64,000 bases of DNA. Origin: Silene conica. Lineage: Eukaryota > Streptophyta > Magnoliopsida > Caryophyllales > Caryophyllaceae. This document shows positions 21,923 through 33,063 of this stretch, piece by piece. The DNA is taken from the NCBI GenBank assembly GCA_029255685.2, contig CM055315.2, positions 48,775,705 to 48,839,704 on the forward strand, read 5' to 3'. The notes beneath the pieces are model-generated. The model worked only from the letters and a program-made list of their open reading frames with translations. It had not been told where the DNA came from and did no database searches. The translations under genes were made by a program, and so were the position numbers. Each line of letters opens with the position of its first letter. The stretch's first letter is position 1.

Positions 21923-22588
21923 ATGGCTGGTGAAGACCCAATGCCAAGTGCCAAGCTAGCACGTGAATCCTGGCTAAAAGCCTTCATGGACTCCATGAAT
22001 CAGTCAACTAGACTGAGGAATGATGGGTCAAACTTCTCTAACTGGGAGGCAGCACTACGGAATGCTGCCATTGCTGACGGAAAGCTTAAGTTTTTAACTG
22101 AGCCCATTCCGGCACACCCAGGAACTGGAGCTAGAGCCAACGATGTTCGCGCTCATAGCGACTTCGTCATGGAAGCGGGTGCGATAAAGAACGTACTCAT
22201 CTATGCAATGGAATCTAATTTGCAAAGACGCTTCATAACCCATGGTGCAAACAAGATTTTCACCACGCTCACTAACGAATTCTCCAAGGCTCCGAGAATC
22301 GTTTCATATGAGCATACCTGTCCCTTCTTTGAGGCGAAACTCCAGAAGGGCCAAGCTGTTAGCCCACATATTCTCAACATGATTGAGAATATCGAGAAAC
22401 TGGAGTCCCTAAACTGCAAGATCAGTGAGAACATCATCGTTGATCGCATGCTTCATTCGCTTCATGATGGGTTCGCCCTCTTTAGGGCCAACTACTACAT
22501 GAACGATATGAAGAAGACTCCCCATGACCTCCACTCCCTTCTCGTACAGACTAAGAAGGATCTAAAGTTGAGTGGGAGTCTAAAGTAG
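21923..22588 (+). CDS. gag: copia-2 gag (221 codons)
   Basis: Copia-type gag polypeptide (UBN2-like): residues about 25-215 contain NFSNWEAALRNA, an ALKN-like IKNVLIYAMESN segment and IIVDRMLHSL, all typical of the capsid domain. The zinc knuckle is not here but at the start of the next frame, so the TAG at 22586-22588 cuts gag between capsid and nucleocapsid. Gag and pol frames are in phase, and only this stop and three sense codons separate them from the downstream ATG at 22598. This is best read as a point mutation in a once continuous gag-pol frame; programmed read-through is possible but the position would be odd. Confidence 0.9.
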   Translation: MAGEDPMPSAKLARESWLKAFMDSMNQSTRLRNDGSNFSNWEAALRNAAIADGKLKFLTEPIPAHPGTGARANDVRAHSDFVMEAGAIKNVLIYAMESNLQRRFITHGANKIFTTLTNEFSKAPRIVSYEHTCPFFEAKLQKGQAVSPHILNMIENIEKLESLNCKISENIIVDRMLHSLHDGFALFRANYYMNDMKKTPHDLHSLLVQTKKDLKLSGSLK

Positions 22589-22597
22589 GATGTTCTC

Positions 22598-25500
22598 ATG
22601 ATCTCAAGTAAGGGAAAAGGTAAAGGGAAGGCTAAAGCTCAGGGCGACCTAGCGGTAGGTAAGCCCAGGTTCAAGAAACCAGGATTTACGAAGAGTGGGC
22701 CTGGTGAGTCGAGTAACTCACAAGGCAAGACAAAGAGCAAGGATACAAGCATGGAATGTCACCATTGCCACAAGACTGGGCATTGGAGGCGCTCATGCCC
22801 CGTGTATCGCGAGGACATTAAAGCAGGCCGTGTTACTCCTGTTGGTATGTCTTCTTCTTCTTTTATTCACATGATTGAGATTAACCATCCAAGTTGCGGA
22901 ACTTGGGTACTTGATACTGGTTGTGGTTCTCATCTATGTAATCATGTGCAGGGCCTCCGAAACCAAGAACCCCTAATCAAGGGTGAGGTGGACCTGCGTG
23001 TCGGGAATGGAGCACGTGTGGCTGCAGTCTCGAAGGGAACATACGTAATCCAGCTTCCAAGTGGATTCGAGTTATTTTTGTATAACTGTTATTATGTTCC
23101 TAGTTTATCCAAAAACATTATTTCAGTTTCTGCACTTGACAAACTCGGATTTTCATTTGTAATAGAGAATAATAGCTGTATTTTCTCTTTGGACAATATG
23201 ATTTATGGCAAGGCAGTTTCCATGAATGGAATTTATGTTTTAGATCAAACTACCGAGATATTACATGTGAATAATAAAAGAATAAAGGTAGGTGACAAAG
23301 ATCAAACTTACTTATGGCATTGTCGTATGGGACACATAAATGAGAAACGCGTTAAACAGCTCATACAGAATGGAGCTATTTCGCCCTTTGATTTCGAATC
23401 ATATGGCACGTGTGAATCATGTCTCATCGGCAAAATGACTCGTATTTCCTTTAAAGGTGTTGGAATGCGCGCTGCCGACCTATTAGGACTCATACATACG
23501 GACGTATGTGGCCCTATGTCGATCAACGCACGAGAAGGCTATAGGTATTTCATCACTTTCACGGATGATTTGAGTAGATATGGCTATGTCTACTTAATAA
23601 AACATAAAAGTGAATCCTTTGACAAATTCAAAGAATACCAGAATCTGGTACAGAACCAACTGGGCAGAAAGATTAAAGCACTTCGATATGATCGTGGTGG
23701 CGAGTATCTTTCTCACGAGTTTGATCAACACCTTAAAGACTGTGGTATCGTTCTACATTTAACTCCACCTGGAACACCACAATTAAATGTTGTGTCCGAA
23801 CGGAGAAATCGAACTCTACTTGATATGGTTCGATCCATGATGAGTCACACCGTTGTGCCTGATTCATTGTGGGGCTATGCTCTTTTGTCGGCCGCTCTAA
23901 TACTTAACCGAAGTCCGTCTAAAGCTGTTGACAAGACTCCATTCGAGTTATGGAAGGGAACGGTCCCTAACTTGTCCTTTATTCGGGTTTGGGGCTGCGA
24001 GGCTTATGTCAAGTGGAGACACGAGGATAAGCTCGGCCAGCGATCGGTCAAGACATACTTTATAGGCTATCCAAAGGGAACATTTGGTCATTACTTCTAC
24101 TCGCCTACCGAACAACGTGTTTTTGTTGCGGCTAGTGCGACGTTCTTAGAGAAAGAATTTCTCGAGAACAAGTCGAGTAATAGAACCTTCGAGTTATCGG
24201 AGGTTCAAGAACCAACTACCGAGCAACCATTGGAGGAAACAGTTCCTTCAACCGAGGCTGCGGTAGATATCCCTGAGGAACCTACGAGGTCAGGAAGAGT
24301 CTCTATTCCACCGGACAGATACATTGGTATGGTCGAGGAACACGATACAGATGACGTCTTACTCCTAGAGGGTAATGAACCCACAACCTATAAAGGTGCC
24401 ATGACCAGTTCTGACTCAAAGCTATGGCTAGAAGCCATGCAATCCGAGATGGACTCCATGTATGAGAACAACGTGTGGGATCTTGTGGACCTACCTGCAA
24501 AGGTACGTCCCCTTCAATGCAAATGGCTTTACAAGATAAAGCATGCCGTGGAAGGACAACAAGATATCCATAAGGCTAGACTAGTTGCTAAAGGTTTCAC
24601 CCAAGTGCCAGGCTTGCACTACGATGAGATCTTTGCACCCGTAGTCATGCTTCGTTCCATTCGGATTATCTTAGCGATCGCCGCATTTAATGATTATGAA
24701 ATATGGCAAATGGACGTTAAAACCGCCTTCTTAAACGGTTATTTGGAGGAAGAGTTGTACATGGTACAACCCGAGGGTTTTATCGATCCAGCACATCCTA
24801 AGAAAGTTTGCAAGCTTAAGCGTTCCATCTATGGACTTAAGCAAGCATCGCGGAGTTGGAATCATCGCTTCGACCAAGTGATAAAAGAGAATGGGTTCAT
24901 TCGATCAGTCGAGGAACCATGTCTCTATATCAAGTCGAGTGGGAGTAAGATTGTATTCCTAGTACTGTATGTCGATGACATACTCTTGATTGGGAATGAC
25001 ATACCTCCCTTATCTTCGGTTAAAGCATGGTTGAAAAACCATTTCCAGATGAAAGATCTGGGAGAGGCACAAAGAATTTTGGGCATCCGTATCTACAGGG
25101 ATAGATCACGACGGATGTTGTCTCTCAGTCAGGAGTCTTATATTGAGAAGATTCTGGAGAGATTCAGCATGACGAACTCCAAGAAGGGGTTCCTTCCTAT
25201 GACCCCTGGGCTTCACTTGAGCAAGACTCAAGAAGCTAAGTCAGTGGAAGAGAAAGAGCGCATGAGTCGGATTCCTTATGCTTCGGCAATAGGATCGATC
25301 ATGTATGCCATGATATGCACACGTCCTGACGTTGCATATGCATTGAGTATGACAAGTCGATTCCAAGCTCATCCAGGTGAACAACACTGGATGGCCGTGA
25401 AAAACATTCTTAAGTACCTACGGAGGACTAAAGATTGGGGATTGACTTTTGGAGGCGACTCAACGCTCTGCGCCACGGGTTACGCAGATGCTAGCTTCCA

Positions 25501-25954
25501 AACGGATCGAGATGACTCGAAATCTCAGTCTGGATTCGTTTTTACTCTTAATGGCGCTGCTGTCAGCTGGAAAAGTTCTAAACAGAGTGTTACAGCAGAT
25601 TCTACGACTGAGTCCGAGTACTATGCCGCCTCAGAAACAGCTAAGGAAGCAATATGGATGCGTCAATTCTTACAAGGACTATCAGTAGTCCCTAGTTCGA
25701 ATGACCCAATCACCGTCTATTGTGACAATAGCGGTGCCATCTTCCAAGCTAAGGAGCATAAGTCTAGCAGCAAGGCTAGGCATGTACAACGGAAAGCTCA
25801 TCTAATCAGAGATTACGTGGAGCAAAAGGAGATTTTTATTGAAAAGATCGCTACGGATGACAACATAGCTGATCCTCTCACAAAAGCATTACCACGTGAT
25901 AAGCATGAAGGGCACATTCATTCCATGGGAATTGGATGTGTTCCTAAGTTGTAG
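22598..25954 (+). CDS. pol: copia-2 pol: nucleocapsid, protease, integrase, RT, RNase H (1118 codons)
   Basis: Open throughout, in phase with gag. Approximate residues: CCHC zinc knuckle 54-67; protease LDTGCGSH with catalytic Asp near 106; integrase zinc-binding H-H-C-C 240-275; integrase core Asp near 302 (HTDVCGP), Asp near 365 (DRGGEY) and Glu near 401 (SERRN), with 35 residues between the last two; RT with YVDDILLIGND near 791; RNase H with TESEYY near 1005 and YCDNSGAI near 1042. Domain order (integrase before RT) is diagnostic of Ty1-copia. Relative to copia-1, two residues beside catalytic ones are changed (RYDRGG for RSDRGG; NVVSER for NGVSER), which may impair integrase. The only intact pol in the window. 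Confidence 0.95.
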   Translation: MISSKGKGKGKAKAQGDLAVGKPRFKKPGFTKSGPGESSNSQGKTKSKDTSMECHHCHKTGHWRRSCPVYREDIKAGRVTPVGMSSSSFIHMIEINHPSCGTWVLDTGCGSHLCNHVQGLRNQEPLIKGEVDLRVGNGARVAAVSKGTYVIQLPSGFELFLYNCYYVPSLSKNIISVSALDKLGFSFVIENNSCIFSLDNMIYGKAVSMNGIYVLDQTTEILHVNNKRIKVGDKDQTYLWHCRMGHINEKRVKQLIQNGAISPFDFESYGTCESCLIGKMTRISFKGVGMRAADLLGLIHTDVCGPMSINAREGYRYFITFTDDLSRYGYVYLIKHKSESFDKFKEYQNLVQNQLGRKIKALRYDRGGEYLSHEFDQHLKDCGIVLHLTPPGTPQLNVVSERRNRTLLDMVRSMMSHTVVPDSLWGYALLSAALILNRSPSKAVDKTPFELWKGTVPNLSFIRVWGCEAYVKWRHEDKLGQRSVKTYFIGYPKGTFGHYFYSPTEQRVFVAASATFLEKEFLENKSSNRTFELSEVQEPTTEQPLEETVPSTEAAVDIPEEPTRSGRVSIPPDRYIGMVEEHDTDDVLLLEGNEPTTYKGAMTSSDSKLWLEAMQSEMDSMYENNVWDLVDLPAKVRPLQCKWLYKIKHAVEGQQDIHKARLVAKGFTQVPGLHYDEIFAPVVMLRSIRIILAIAAFNDYEIWQMDVKTAFLNGYLEEELYMVQPEGFIDPAHPKKVCKLKRSIYGLKQASRSWNHRFDQVIKENGFIRSVEEPCLYIKSSGSKIVFLVLYVDDILLIGNDIPPLSSVKAWLKNHFQMKDLGEAQRILGIRIYRDRSRRMLSLSQESYIEKILERFSMTNSKKGFLPMTPGLHLSKTQEAKSVEEKERMSRIPYASAIGSIMYAMICTRPDVAYALSMTSRFQAHPGEQHWMAVKNILKYLRRTKDWGLTFGGDSTLCATGYADASFQTDRDDSKSQSGFVFTLNGAAVSWKSSKQSVTADSTTESEYYAASETAKEAIWMRQFLQGLSVVPSSNDPITVYCDNSGAIFQAKEHKSSSKARHVQRKAHLIRDYVEQKEIFIEKIATDDNIADPLTKALPRDKHEGHIHSMGIGCVPKL

Positions 25955-26817
25955 TACTCTTTTATGAATTCATGTAATAATTCATTTTCTCGTGTACTCT
26001 ATTCAACCTTATTGTTATGATATAAAATGTTTTGTTTCTCATGTGGAATTGTACGCCAATTTTGAACACCACAAAGTGAACTGATTAACATTACATCGTT
26101 TTGGTCCTTGATTACCCACTTGAGCTGATAACTCAGGTAATCATTTTTGTGACGTTGGTTGATGGTGGGTTCAACGAGCCATAAGTCACGTGGATGACTG
26201 ACCAATCACAAAGGCGAGTTATACGGATATCTCGTAGGACACCCCGTGACATCGTTATGGAGTCCTAAATGTTTTATAACATTGGGTGCCAGGTCGTGGA
26301 TAGGACCTCCATAGTGTTCCTTAGAGTCGAGTCTTTTGACTTTCAACTGTTTCTTGAGATTAAGACAGATTTTGGGTAACTTTGGTTTCTTTCCCACGGT
26401 CACCGTAACAGGGGCCAAGAGGATTTTTTCTGGGTTATTTCATGCTGGGCGATATCGGCAAGATTCGAGTTGAGGGAAATATCCAAACCCTTATCAGGAT
26501 TTTATCATTTCTCAGGGCCACTCGAGGAGTAGTAACTGAAATGCATGGCCATGCTCGAATATAGATTCGTTTTATCAGTTAAGTTACTCTCTAGTCGGGG
26601 AAACCACTCTTGATACAGATCGCTTGTGAGATACGACCTTTGCGAATGCGGATTTGCAAATTGTCTTACATTGAGTGGGAGAAATTTTAAAAGGATATGA
26701 GATTCGGTTATCGCACCTACACTTGTACGGACAAGTGGGAGTTTGTTGGAGATTGTGTCCTCCACATGTAGTGTGATAACGTCATTGAACATACCCTTGT
26801 ACGGACAAGTGGGAGAT
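25955..26817 (+). other. 3' noncoding region and PPT of copia-2
   Basis: No coding sequence. Contains palindrome GCATGGCCATGC (26543-26554). CTTGTACGGACAAGTGGGAG occurs twice, at 26722-26741 and 26796-26815; the second copy abuts the LTR and is the working PPT. Confidence 0.8.
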
Positions 26818-27815
26818 TGTTGGGGCTGGTGTCCTTGACAATTAAGTACAATGACTTATTAAATCTCTTTAAGGATCACAAGGGCATACTTCTGTATTAT
26901 TACCAGTTGATCCACGTTTATCAATAACGGTTGGCTTGCTAGATAAGTTTGACGTTATTATCATACGGATGGCGGTGGTCAACTGGTCCCTATACGTCAC
27001 ACCTATAGGACACGTTTGAGAGATGTGAAGGTATGAAAATACAGTCACATTTTGCCGGATATGACTAAACGGTTAGTCAGAGGTATTGACTATTAAATTA
27101 GTCAATAAGATGTTGAGATTATTATTTAATACGGATTAAATAATTTTAGCTAATACGGATTACAAGATTATTTCGTAAATTAAATATAAACGGTTATATT
27201 TAATTAAATATTGTATTCGCGTATTAATATAAACAGTTATATTAATTTGGGTAATTATACAATATCGTATTTTGTCAGACCATTATTAATATATCGACTG
27301 TATTAATATCTGATAACATGTTACGATTTATAATTAAAATACCGCGAACAACTTAAAGCTAAATGGGTCGAATCACGAATTATAATAAGGTAAGAGTGGA
27401 AAGCCCACTCCTACCCTATCTCCAATTCGGCCGAAACCTAGAGACTACATAAGGAGAGTTTTTCTCCTTATGTCAGTTACTCTTGGTGCACTGTTAAATT
27501 ATCTCAAAGAAAATTAGGGTTTTGAGAGCACTCTTCTCCCAAAACCTCAGATCTCACATCTAAAACCTCAAGGGCTCTCCCTATATTGCAAGGCAATTGG
27601 AGAGGATTTCTAGCACACGCGGCCTCGTCTCAAACTAAGTCTTGGGTGCAAGTTATAGGAGGGAATTTGCATTAATTCCTGTTCTTAGGCCTTTTGCGCG
27701 AGGACTAAAGGTTGTACTTCTTTTCTCATGTTTTTAATCTTATGACGATATTCACAATTGCATATTTCATTATAATCCTGCAAATTTAGGGTGAATACGC
27801 GTTTTATTCCCCACA
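26818..27815 (+). repeat. 3' LTR of copia-2 (998 bp)
   Basis: Near-identical to 19181-20177; one 1-nt insertion and about four substitutions noticed. Confidence 0.95.
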
Positions 27816-28759
27816 AAATGTGTCCTCAACAATAGTGCGATCACGTACTTAAATCTCATGACGAGAATGCGCAAGGGATGATACGAATTATATTAGTCAA
27901 CTGACCAACATTAATCGGTAATGATTGGCTAGCTAGAGTTTGACATTACTGTCGTATGACGGTGGTGGTCAGTTGATCCCTTTAGGTCACACCTATAGGA
28001 CAATTCCCTTAAATGATAAAGTGATCAAATGTATATTGATACGATTTGATCATATTCCTTAAACTCGTATACCGAGAAATCAGAGGTTAAATCTTATTGT
28101 AAGATTTATGTTTAAAATTGAAACGTATCAATTGTTAAACTTTGAACGATATTTTACAATATCGTAATTAGAATGAATCGGGTTGTGTATTAATACAAAG
28201 GTTGTAAATTGTATTGACGATTATCATTAATAGCCATTTTATACTAGTAATTATGAATTACTTGTCAATTGATAAATATGATTTATTTAATTATATACAA
28301 TATTTATACGATAAATATTTATATGTTTTAGATTAAGATAATTGTGTTTTATTGATTTGTGACATATAACATGTCACATAATGCACAATTATACAATTGA
28401 CAAAATGTAAAATGGATGACCATTTTAAGCTTAGGTTGGCCGGATTAGTGGAGGTGGTTGTAGGGTGTTTTAAGTGTTAATTGCTCTTTAATCATTATGT
28501 TTAAAGATGCCGTGAGAACTCACACCCTATAAGCCTTGAAAAGAGAACATGTTCCCTCCTTTTCTCCTTCCCATACCCGACCACCCCTTTCCATGCAACC
28601 CACCTTAAATATGTGATTAGATCACAAATCATTCTAATCCTAATGTTTGCCAAAATTTTTCTAAGGTGAGAAAAACAAACAAAATCTTCTAAAATTATTA
28701 TTGTGAGAATAATAAGAATACTAATAATAATAAGTTATAATATTAGTATATAAATTCTA

Positions 28760-29637
28760 TTTTTTTTTTTTTATTTTTTTGGTGAAATGTGAGTATATTA
28801 TATCATATAAAATCAAAGAGGAAAACTATACAAGGAGTTGCGGGATCAAATCCCCTTACAAGCAATCATTCAATGCATTTCAAAAACCATTCTAAAGTAG
28901 CATTATCTTGTCTTGCTTTAATCTTCATATGCACCCTTCCTTTTATATCTGTCACAATATTACTCACGACTTTCTCTGGTCTGATCATACATGCATTCAA
29001 TCGTGCTTGATTCCGTTCCCTCCAATTGTGATAGTGAAAGGCGTTTAGATTTGCAGTCCTTATCTTCCATCGATTTTTTTTCGAAGTTCCAGTATACAAT
29101 CCTGGTAATGTACTGCTGCCCCTTCCAAACCAGTGCTGGAGAAGCTGTAGCACCTTTTGAGAGTAGCAGCAGCTTTCAAAAAGATGCTCAGTGGTCTCAG
29201 AACATTGATTGCAGAGGACACACAGATCATCAAGACAACACCCAAACCTTTCCAGCTTTGCCTTTACATTCATGCCTTCCTGCACCCTAAGCCAAGTGAT
29301 AACAGAGTGCTTTGGTATATTCCAGGAATTCCAGACCACAGTATGCCAGTCCATTGTTGTATGAGGTGCTGTGATCCATTCGTAGCCACTCCTTATTGTA
29401 TATCCCTGAGGTCTGCTGTTCCATTTCTCATTCAGAAAGCCTGCCTTAATTTTATCTTTTGTTTTGCAGATGGTCTTCCAAATCCAGTGTGTATCAGTTG
29501 GAGGAGAATAGTCATGCCAATTTTGTTGCTTGAGGTAAATGTCATTGATCCATTTTATCCATAGCTTATCAGCTTTCTCATAAACCCAATTGACTAGTTT
29601 GCCTACTGAAGCCACATTCCATTGCTCTGCATTTTTT
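28760..29637 (-). mobile_element. 5'-truncated LINE fragment (878 bp)
   Basis: Begins on + with a T-run, the complement of a poly(A) tail, and is bracketed by the direct repeat TATAAATTCTA (28749-28759 and 29638-29648). The homologous LTR at 34153-35390 has the empty site. Coding strand is minus, and only the 3' end of ORF2 is present, as expected of incomplete target-primed reverse transcription. Confidence 0.93.
28866..29637 (-). pseudogene. C-terminal LINE reverse transcriptase zinc-binding domain
   Basis: The minus frame is open to the truncation edge. Features of the zf-RVT region that follows RT in plant LINEs: KLWIKWINDIYLK, then WKTICKTKDKI, VVWNSWNIPKHSVITWL, and a Cys/His cluster CCLDDLCVLCNQCSETTEHLF. 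The RT catalytic part and the endonuclease are missing, so it is inactive. Ends at 28866 with a stop, then about 100 bp of 3' UTR and the tail. Confidence 0.88.
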
Positions 29638-29861
29638 TATAAATTCTAATTAAAGAGATTAGAATTGTTTTAAGGAAAACCGAATTTGGTACTAGCATAA
29701 TCAAATTTTCGGTTGATTTAAGGGGTGTCTTGGTGCATCACAGAGGAGGTGTTCTTGTTGAATACTTGGAGGATCATCCTAGCATTTTGTTTGGACCCTG
29801 TGTAAGGGTTCGAATCTTCTAATTTCCGCATAATATAATAGCATGCATAAGATCTAAAATA

Positions 29862-30998
29862 TGTAAGCTTTTAACAAGTAAGACTAATTAAAACATTTTT
29901 CCAGAACACAACAGAAACTTGTAAAAATCATAATAAATCCAAAACGTCATATTGTTTTGCACGGTCCGCTTTATTGGATTCCTTTATGTGTCTATTACAT
30001 ATTGTTAGCTATGCATGTTGTCTCAAAAATAGGTTTATAAGATCTAAAATCTCGTTTTAATAACAGTGGTCATAAACTGAGTCATAAAATGTTTTACATC
30101 ATAAATCCTTCTTAATTAATCGAAACGAGTTGATTCTAAGTCCCATTATTATCTACATTCATAGTAGTTTAACATACTAAAAGTTTAGATACTGATTCAT
30201 CTTGTAGATATGGTTTTATGACTCATTAAGTGAGATCTAGTGATTCGGATAAACAGAAAACATGCTGTAGTATATGATTTTTCATTTCTAAACGGTACAT
30301 GCAAACGTCCTAATTTTTGGTGAGTGTTTTTATAACAACTTAAGGAAAGCCCCAAATTTTTATTTTCTTAAAATAATCATTTTATCATGTGACTTCAGAT
30401 CTGTTACATGCATGCTACGTTTTTGACAACATAACGGTTTTTACTAAATTCAATCCTTTGCATGCATGGTTGTAGATTCATATGTTCAAGTTTAGATGTT
30501 AAGTGATATTTTAATGCATGTTAAAAGGTTATAAAATAAGATTTGAAGGGTTCATAAGCTTACTTAGTGAAGGGTTGATGCTATGAAGGATCTTCTTCCT
30601 TAAGTTTCTCTTCTTCTTCTTGGTTTCTCTCTATCTTTCTCTCTATATTTCTTTTTAGTGTGAGTGATGGAATGAGAGAATGAAATCTGATGGAGTGTGG
30701 AGGAATGGCGTGGGAATGGGGGAAAAAAGAGAGAGAAGGTTTCTCACAAACATGCCAAGTGTCCTTATGAAAATGCCAAATGCCATCTTCATGCATAGGC
30801 CAAATGTCTAGGCATGCAATGGTCCACATGTCTAGACATGCATTGGTCAATGATTATGTAACGGAAAACGATGCACGGAAAACGATGCATGCGACGGTTT
30901 TACGTATCTCTATTAAGCGATACTTGTTTAATTAATAAGTTTCTCATTTTATTTTATTGACGGATTTTACGGATTTTACGGGTATTACAGGTATTACA
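29862..30998 (-). other. opposite-strand LTR-like segment, unidentified
   Basis: On the minus strand it starts TGTAATACC (doubled) and CCCGTAAAATCC, like a gypsy LTR start, and would end CTTACA. It replaces the 3' end of the copia-C 5' LTR. Contains the palindrome CATGTCTAGACATG near 30828. No PBS, PPT, coding frame or target duplicate found, so calling it a solo LTR is an inference. Confidence 0.4.
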
Positions 30999-31000
30999 AC

Positions 31001-31802
31001 TGTCCATAAAAACCAAAACTAAAAGTTCAGACACGCACGGTGAAAGACTAAGTGAATGAGCTAGCACTACGCAGGTCTGGTTCATGTCTCTCCTCCCTTC
31101 CAGCTCCCAAGAGTCTAAGACCTGTCATTCTGCTCTCCAATAAATTAGATCAACGCAGACACATGCAAACAACAAACAGGGTCAACACGAGGTTGAGTAG
31201 ATAATATAATCAAGACATGAAATAACACAATATAATTTTTCCTCCATCTCCTCATCCATCATTTCTCCACATCACCTCCAACACACCACACCACCTCCCA
31301 TGGCCATATCACAAGTCCCTTATCACATGACCCATATCACAAAACCCATATCACAAGCCTCGTTCTCCTCAATAAATCAATAATAATCAATCAATCATAA
31401 TACAACCAAGATTAGGTATATCAATCACATAATGAGCAACTTCATGTCATAATACAACCACAGACATAAATATTCCCCTACCTCGAAACTGCGGAAGATA
31501 ACGGCAAGTGAGCAACTGCTACTAAAAGTGTTCCACGCGGAAACCTCCACCTAGACATATATTATATAATTAATAAGACTGCCTAAATCTCGTAATATAA
31601 GTACACATTCTATTTATAGAAACTTCCTAAAAAAGGAAAGTTCTTCTACAAACGACTTACCCAAAATAGTAACTTCCTAAAGATAGCAACTCCTTAATAA
31701 CCCGTCATACCCATACTTGCCACATTAGATATTGACCCATAATAACTAACAAGATGACAAATGACTAGAATAATACTAATAACATTAGTAATTAAATATA
31801 AC

Positions 31803-31842
<40 letters not shown>

Positions 31843-33063
31843 CTAACAACTAACAAACACCCATAATAAACCCACGTCAACCCCCATCCCGCATGAACAA
31901 TTATTAACGTGAAAAATAGCCATGTGACCACTCCTCTATTGCCGGCAGCCACCACGCATCACCCCCACACCACCTAATCTACCACCGACCGTGACCACGA
32001 CCGTCGACTCCCAACGATTAGGAGGACTAGGGTTCCAACCAGATATGATCACTCACGCAACCCCTCTTAAACTCACTTGAAACTTGCAATGTAGCCGCTG
32101 CCAACTACGGTGTAGCCACCCGAGACAACCGCCACAGACTCCCCAGACACCAGACTCTCTAGCAACGGTGGTACCACCGCACCGACCTCCCCCTAGTCAT
32201 CGGCGGTACCACCAGTAACTCGTATATACCCTTGCTATCCCCTGCTCCATTCCCGTATATACTATCGACAACGACCCTAACAACCCCCCTTTGGTCACCA
32301 CGAGAGCCACCACCACACTCCCTCACTCACACGTGACCTTAAAACAACGACCCATATGCAAACCATAAACGAACCTTTAACAAACACTAACACGAAAACC
32401 CTATACCCAGAAACAACCCAGAATTCGACACTGACAGCCTCTATAAAAACACCCTACACGGCGGTGTTAGGGTGTCAAAGGCGACACAACATGACCCATA
32501 CTTGACCCCCACACGTCATAGATTAAAAATAAGTAAAGACCAGAACCCATAAACAAGATATGCGATTACAACAATGCGAATCAAACAAGCAGTAAAACCG
32601 TGAAAACCGAAACAATGGTGAACATACCAACTTTATGGCCAAAACGAACCACCCTACACCTGTGTCATGAATGACTTCCTCTTCTTCCCTGACGTGGCGG
32701 CTAGGTTTTTGTGTAAAGAGATTTGTGTTTAGAGTAGGGTTTAAGGTAAAACAATAGCCTAAATAAGGCGGTAGGGAAGCAGAGGTCAGATTATGTTTAC
32801 CTACTTCCTACATGGGCTGGAATCCTACACGCAAAACGAGGCCCAAAACCATGCCACCACAGGTCCTAGGTTCGAGCCTTACCAACACCACACTACTATT
32901 ATTCTCATTTGATGGCTAGGTTCCCATTTCGAATCCCACTGAAGTCCATAACGCTTAACATCATACGAGTGCACACTAGCTTATTAAACGAACAATTATA
33001 ATTAATTATATCGTTTTACCCATAAAATTATTATATTTAATAATAATAATACGGGTTATTACA
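31001..33063 (-). other. opposite-strand LTR-like segment of a second type
   Basis: On the minus strand it starts TGTAATAACCCG and ends ATGGACA. About 2 kb without coding frames; holds an AAT microsatellite. Style resembles long gypsy LTRs, but I see no second copy in the window and no target duplicate. After 33063 copia-C internal sequence resumes. Confidence 0.4.
31801..31841. repeat. AAT microsatellite
   Basis: Uninterrupted ATA/AAT trinucleotide run of about 40 bp. Confidence 0.95.

Larger units (their letters stand above)
19181..27815 (+). mobile_element. copia-2: complete young Ty1-copia element (8635 bp)
   Basis: Perfect 5-bp target duplicate AAATG (19176-19180 and 27816-27820). LTRs of 997 and 998 bp differ at about five positions by eye, the fewest of any pair here, so it is probably the youngest insertion. 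Complete order: LTR, PBS, long leader, gag, pol, 3' noncoding region, PPT, LTR. It landed twelve bases into the copia-C 5' LTR. Confidence 0.96.
27816..29861 (+). repeat. 5' LTR of copia-C, continuation (with LINE insert)
   Basis: Resumes after the copia-2 target duplicate and aligns with the copia-C 3' LTR from 34165 onward, except for the LINE at 28760-29637. Alignment is lost at about 29862, before the LTR 3' end. Confidence 0.85.

Noticed and set aside
29157..29564. Plus-strand frame across the LINE fragment
   Set aside because: The minus frame carries the recognisable zinc-binding domain, and poly(T) orientation agrees with minus.
31001..33063. Host gene candidate in the unassigned block
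   Set aside because: No frame of useful length or recognisable domain; LTR-like ends are a better, though weak, explanation.
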